Assembly (NCBI GenBank): GCA_021414185.1
Contig: JAIOOZ010000058.1
Location: forward strand, 1-5,861
Length of the DNA: 5,861 nt
Source of the DNA: Betaproteobacteria bacterium
GTDB lineage: Bacteria; Pseudomonadota; Gammaproteobacteria; Burkholderiales; SG8-41
Direction: 5' to 3'
In this document: one piece after another, positions 3,776-5,861 of the stretch
Position numbering within the stretch: position 1 is the first letter of the stretch
Layout of the letters: the number at the start of each line of letters is the position of its first letter
Program-made: the position numbers and the translations under genes
The notes under the pieces: model-generated
The model's input: only the letters and a program-made list of their open reading frames with translations
Databases searched by the model: none
Told to the model about the DNA's origin: nothing

Positions 3776-5861
3776 CTAACGCCGAAGGCGCAGGTAGATT
3801 TCCGGCAGTTTGTTGGGCAGGCTGTTGATGTGGTCGAGCACCAGGTAATGGCCGCGGCCGAAGATCTGCGGCAGATACTGGTTCGCCATGGTGTCCACCG
3901 TAATGCAGAACGGGTGCACGCCGGCAGCCATCGCCTCCTTCACCGCCATGCGCGTGTCTTCGTGCAGATAACGCCGGTCACCGCCGTCGTCATAATCCTC
4001 GGGCCGGCCGTCGGACAGGATCAACAGCAGGCGGCGCCGGCTCTCGACGCCGTTGAAGCGCGCGGTCGCGTGGCGGATTGCCGCACCCATGCGCGTGGCG
4101 AGCCGCCCCGACATGCCGCCAATCACGCTTTTGACCTGCGTGGTCAACGGCTCGTCAAAACCCTTGATCGTGTAGTAACTGACGTTGTCGCGGTACTTTG
4201 AGCAAAAGCCGGCAATCGAATACGCGTCGCCGACTTCCTCCATGCTCTCCGCGAACAGCAGCACGCCGGCACGGATGCGGTCAACGAGCCGTCCGCCGCC
4301 TTCGGGGAGATGCTGCATGATCGAAGTCGACATATCGGCGAGCAAAGTCACCGATACATCGCGCTGCTTGATTTCGCGCCGGCGGTAAATGGCCGGCTGC
4401 GGCGACATGCCCGCGCGCTGTTCGGCGACATAGCCCACTACCGCGTTCAAATCGATGTCATCGCCGTCGAACTGGCGCACCCGCGGCGCCATGCGCGTCG
4501 GCTTTTGCGCCTGGATCGCTTTTTTCAGGCGCTTTAACGCAAGCGCGTACTGCGTCATGAGCCGGTTCGCTTCCGCCAGGTTCGATTCCGCCAGCGGCTT
4601 CTCCTGCACCCAGCTCCAGTTGCGCTTGTAGCGGCCTTCGCGGTAATCCCACTCCGGGTAAGGCTTGCCCTTGTCGCTCGACCCGCCGCCCTGCTCCTGC
4701 GTTGCCGTGCGCTGCAGCGACATCTTGCTCGACCCGGCGCTCTTGCCGTCGCTGGCGACCATCTTTTCGCGCTCGCCGGTCTGCTCGCCGCCGCTTTCGG
4801 CGTTCTGATCCTGCTCGTTCTCGCCCTGCTCGCCGTCGTCGCTCTCCTGCTTTTCGCCGTCGGCGCCCGCCTGCGTCTGCTGCGGCTGGTCCTGCTCGGT
4901 CTGCGCATGCGCGGAACGCGACGCGTTGGGCGCGCGGCCCGGCAGGTACGCGCCCTGGTAAATCTCGGTATCGGTTACCGGTGCCAATTCCGTTTCCCGG
5001 TACCATTCATTGGCAATGCGGAATGCATCGGCGATGGTCGCCGCCGGCTCCAGTAACGGCAGCAGCCTTGCATCCAGCGTAGACGGTTCGCCGCGCAAAA
5101 CCGAGAGTGCGCCTGCCACGGTGGCAAGCGCAAGATCGTAGTAGGGCAGCGCTTCGGGCGGACGCAACCGGTGCGAAACGCCGGTGGCATGCAGGCGCGC
5201 CAGGTAATTCGGCACCTTCTGCTGCACGCGATAATCCACGCGCAGGTCTTCGCAGATGTCGAACAGCAATTGAAAGCGCGGCACGTCGTCGCCGTAACGC
5301 GCGAACAGCGGCGCCCACGCGACCTGGCCGGACTTCGGCAGCTCCGCACCAACCTCGCTGAATATCTGCACCAGCGCCGCGCGGTCAAAAGTGCCGAACG
5401 ACTGGTGCCCCGCCGCATGCAGGACGGCGAGTATCGCTTCGTCGCGATCCGGCATCACCGCGGGCACGAACAAGTTGCGGCCATCGGTCTCGACGAACGG
5501 CCGGCCTTTGTCAGGCGACCACGTGCTTTCTTTCAGCTCGAATGGCCGTTCGTACCAGATGTTGAGCAGCAGGGTGAGCAGCCGGTTGCGCTCGTTCATG
5601 CGGTAACCCGGCAGATGATCGAGCAGCACCGACAGGCTCTCTTCGCTTTCGAGACGGAAATAAGCTTCGCCGCGCGCGCGCCCGGACTGCATGATGTCGG
5701 CGCCGCGCAGCGCCCACGGCAGCACGGCCTGCACACCGAGGAGATTGCGCACGCGTATCGCGCCGACCAGGTAACTCGCCAGCATCAGCTTGCGCGAATC
5801 GAACAGCTCCTCCATCGGCTCGCACAATTGCTCGATGCCGGTTATGCCCTGGCGGCAGGCC
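3776..5861 (-). CDS. NorD/CbbO-family VWA-domain protein, 5' end outside window
   Basis: Family members pair with a MoxR-type AAA+ ATPase and act as metal-dependent adaptors that help activate an enzyme: nitric oxide reductase for NorD, Rubisco for CbbO. The last 694 residues are visible; the frame stays open to the window edge, so the start is missing. Numbering from the first complete codon: an alpha-helical family domain to about 310 with ARGEAYFRLESEESL, STWSPDKGRPFVETDGRNLF, a histidine pair in LHAAGHQSFGTFD (His148, His152) and CEDLRVDYRVQQKVPNYL; a charged Gln/Glu/Asp/Gly linker at about 312-396; then a C-terminal VWA domain with a complete MIDAS set, DMSTS (Asp509, Ser511, Ser513), Thr589 before RMGAAIRHA, and LSDGRPEDYDD (Asp617). 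The tail HEDTRMAVKEAMAAGVHPF and LPEIYLRL is typical of the family. NorD and CbbO cannot be separated without the neighbouring ATPase and target enzyme genes, so no symbol is given. No signal peptide or membrane segment is seen; the protein is probably cytoplasmic. Confidence 0.92.
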   Translation of the reverse strand, partial: ACRQGITGIEQLCEPMEELFDSRKLMLASYLVGAIRVRNLLGVQAVLPWALRGADIMQSGRARGEAYFRLESEESLSVLLDHLPGYRMNERNRLLTLLLNIWYERPFELKESTWSPDKGRPFVETDGRNLFVPAVMPDRDEAILAVLHAAGHQSFGTFDRAALVQIFSEVGAELPKSGQVAWAPLFARYGDDVPRFQLLFDICEDLRVDYRVQQKVPNYLARLHATGVSHRLRPPEALPYYDLALATVAGALSVLRGEPSTLDARLLPLLEPAATIADAFRIANEWYRETELAPVTDTEIYQGAYLPGRAPNASRSAHAQTEQDQPQQTQAGADGEKQESDDGEQGENEQDQNAESGGEQTGEREKMVASDGKSAGSSKMSLQRTATQEQGGGSSDKGKPYPEWDYREGRYKRNWSWVQEKPLAESNLAEANRLMTQYALALKRLKKAIQAQKPTRMAPRVRQFDGDDIDLNAVVGYVAEQRAGMSPQPAIYRRREIKQRDVSVTLLADMSTSIMQHLPEGGGRLVDRIRAGVLLFAESMEEVGDAYSIAGFCSKYRDNVSYYTIKGFDEPLTTQVKSVIGGMSGRLATRMGAAIRHATARFNGVESRRRLLLILSDGRPEDYDDGGDRRYLHEDTRMAVKEAMAAGVHPFCITVDTMANQYLPQIFGRGHYLVLDHINSLPNKLPEIYLRLRR

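Noticed and set aside
3698..4201. Plus-strand frame beginning at a GTG in the gap and running into the NorD/CbbO gene
   Set aside because: No good ribosome site, most of it is antisense to the conserved VWA domain, and the part in the gap matches nothing I know.
4690..4880. Possible tandem repeat or CRISPR-like array
   Set aside because: The repetition is imperfect, has no constant repeat-spacer unit, and is explained by codons of the Gln/Glu/Gly-rich linker.
4458..5006. Arg/Gly/Ala-rich alternative frame inside the NorD/CbbO gene
   Set aside because: Composition is that of a frame-shifted GC-rich coding region; the true frame carries conserved motifs on both sides.
5825..5827. TTG at 5827 as the start of the NorD/CbbO gene
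   Set aside because: The frame continues open for eleven more codons to the window edge and the family normally has more N-terminal sequence, so the gene is treated as truncated by the window.

Overview
The window looks like chromosomal DNA of a GC-rich Gram-negative proteobacterium, most plausibly a betaproteobacterium. The reasons are a periplasmic DsbC-type disulfide isomerase, two Sec signal peptides, GC-rich codon use, and a NorD/CbbO-family protein of the kind found in denitrifiers and autotrophs. The lineage is inferred from protein style only; there is no rRNA or other marker in the window.

Layout: (1) 19-729, minus: DsbC-like periplasmic thiol:disulfide isomerase. (2) 910-1449, minus: exported protein of unknown function with four cysteines in the predicted mature part, 180 bp upstream of dsbC. 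(3) 1592-2866, plus, divergent from (2): the large catalytic subunit of an aconitase / isopropylmalate-dehydratase-type enzyme. It keeps all three iron-sulfur cysteines but has several altered active-site positions, and no small subunit lies next to it. (4) 3106-3567, plus: a two-helix membrane protein resembling DUF3592, inside a stretch of clearly lower GC. (5) 3776-5861, minus: a von Willebrand factor A (VWA/MIDAS) protein of the NorD/CbbO family, cut off at its 5' end by the window edge.

The genes do not form one obvious pathway. The minus-strand pair (1)-(2) may be linked through periplasmic disulfide chemistry, which is inference only. The NorD/CbbO protein probably works with a MoxR-type AAA+ ATPase (NorQ/CbbQ type) encoded beyond the right edge. 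Genes (4) and (5) converge, and a strong GC hairpin lies between them. Every gap is shorter than 300 bp; they hold hairpins, candidate promoters and short repeats, but no RNA gene, CRISPR array or transposase that I can see.

The most interesting item is the orphan, divergent aconitase-family enzyme, whose substrate may differ from known members. Next is the low-GC insert carrying gene (4). I do not see convincing evidence of a wholly new multi-gene system here.
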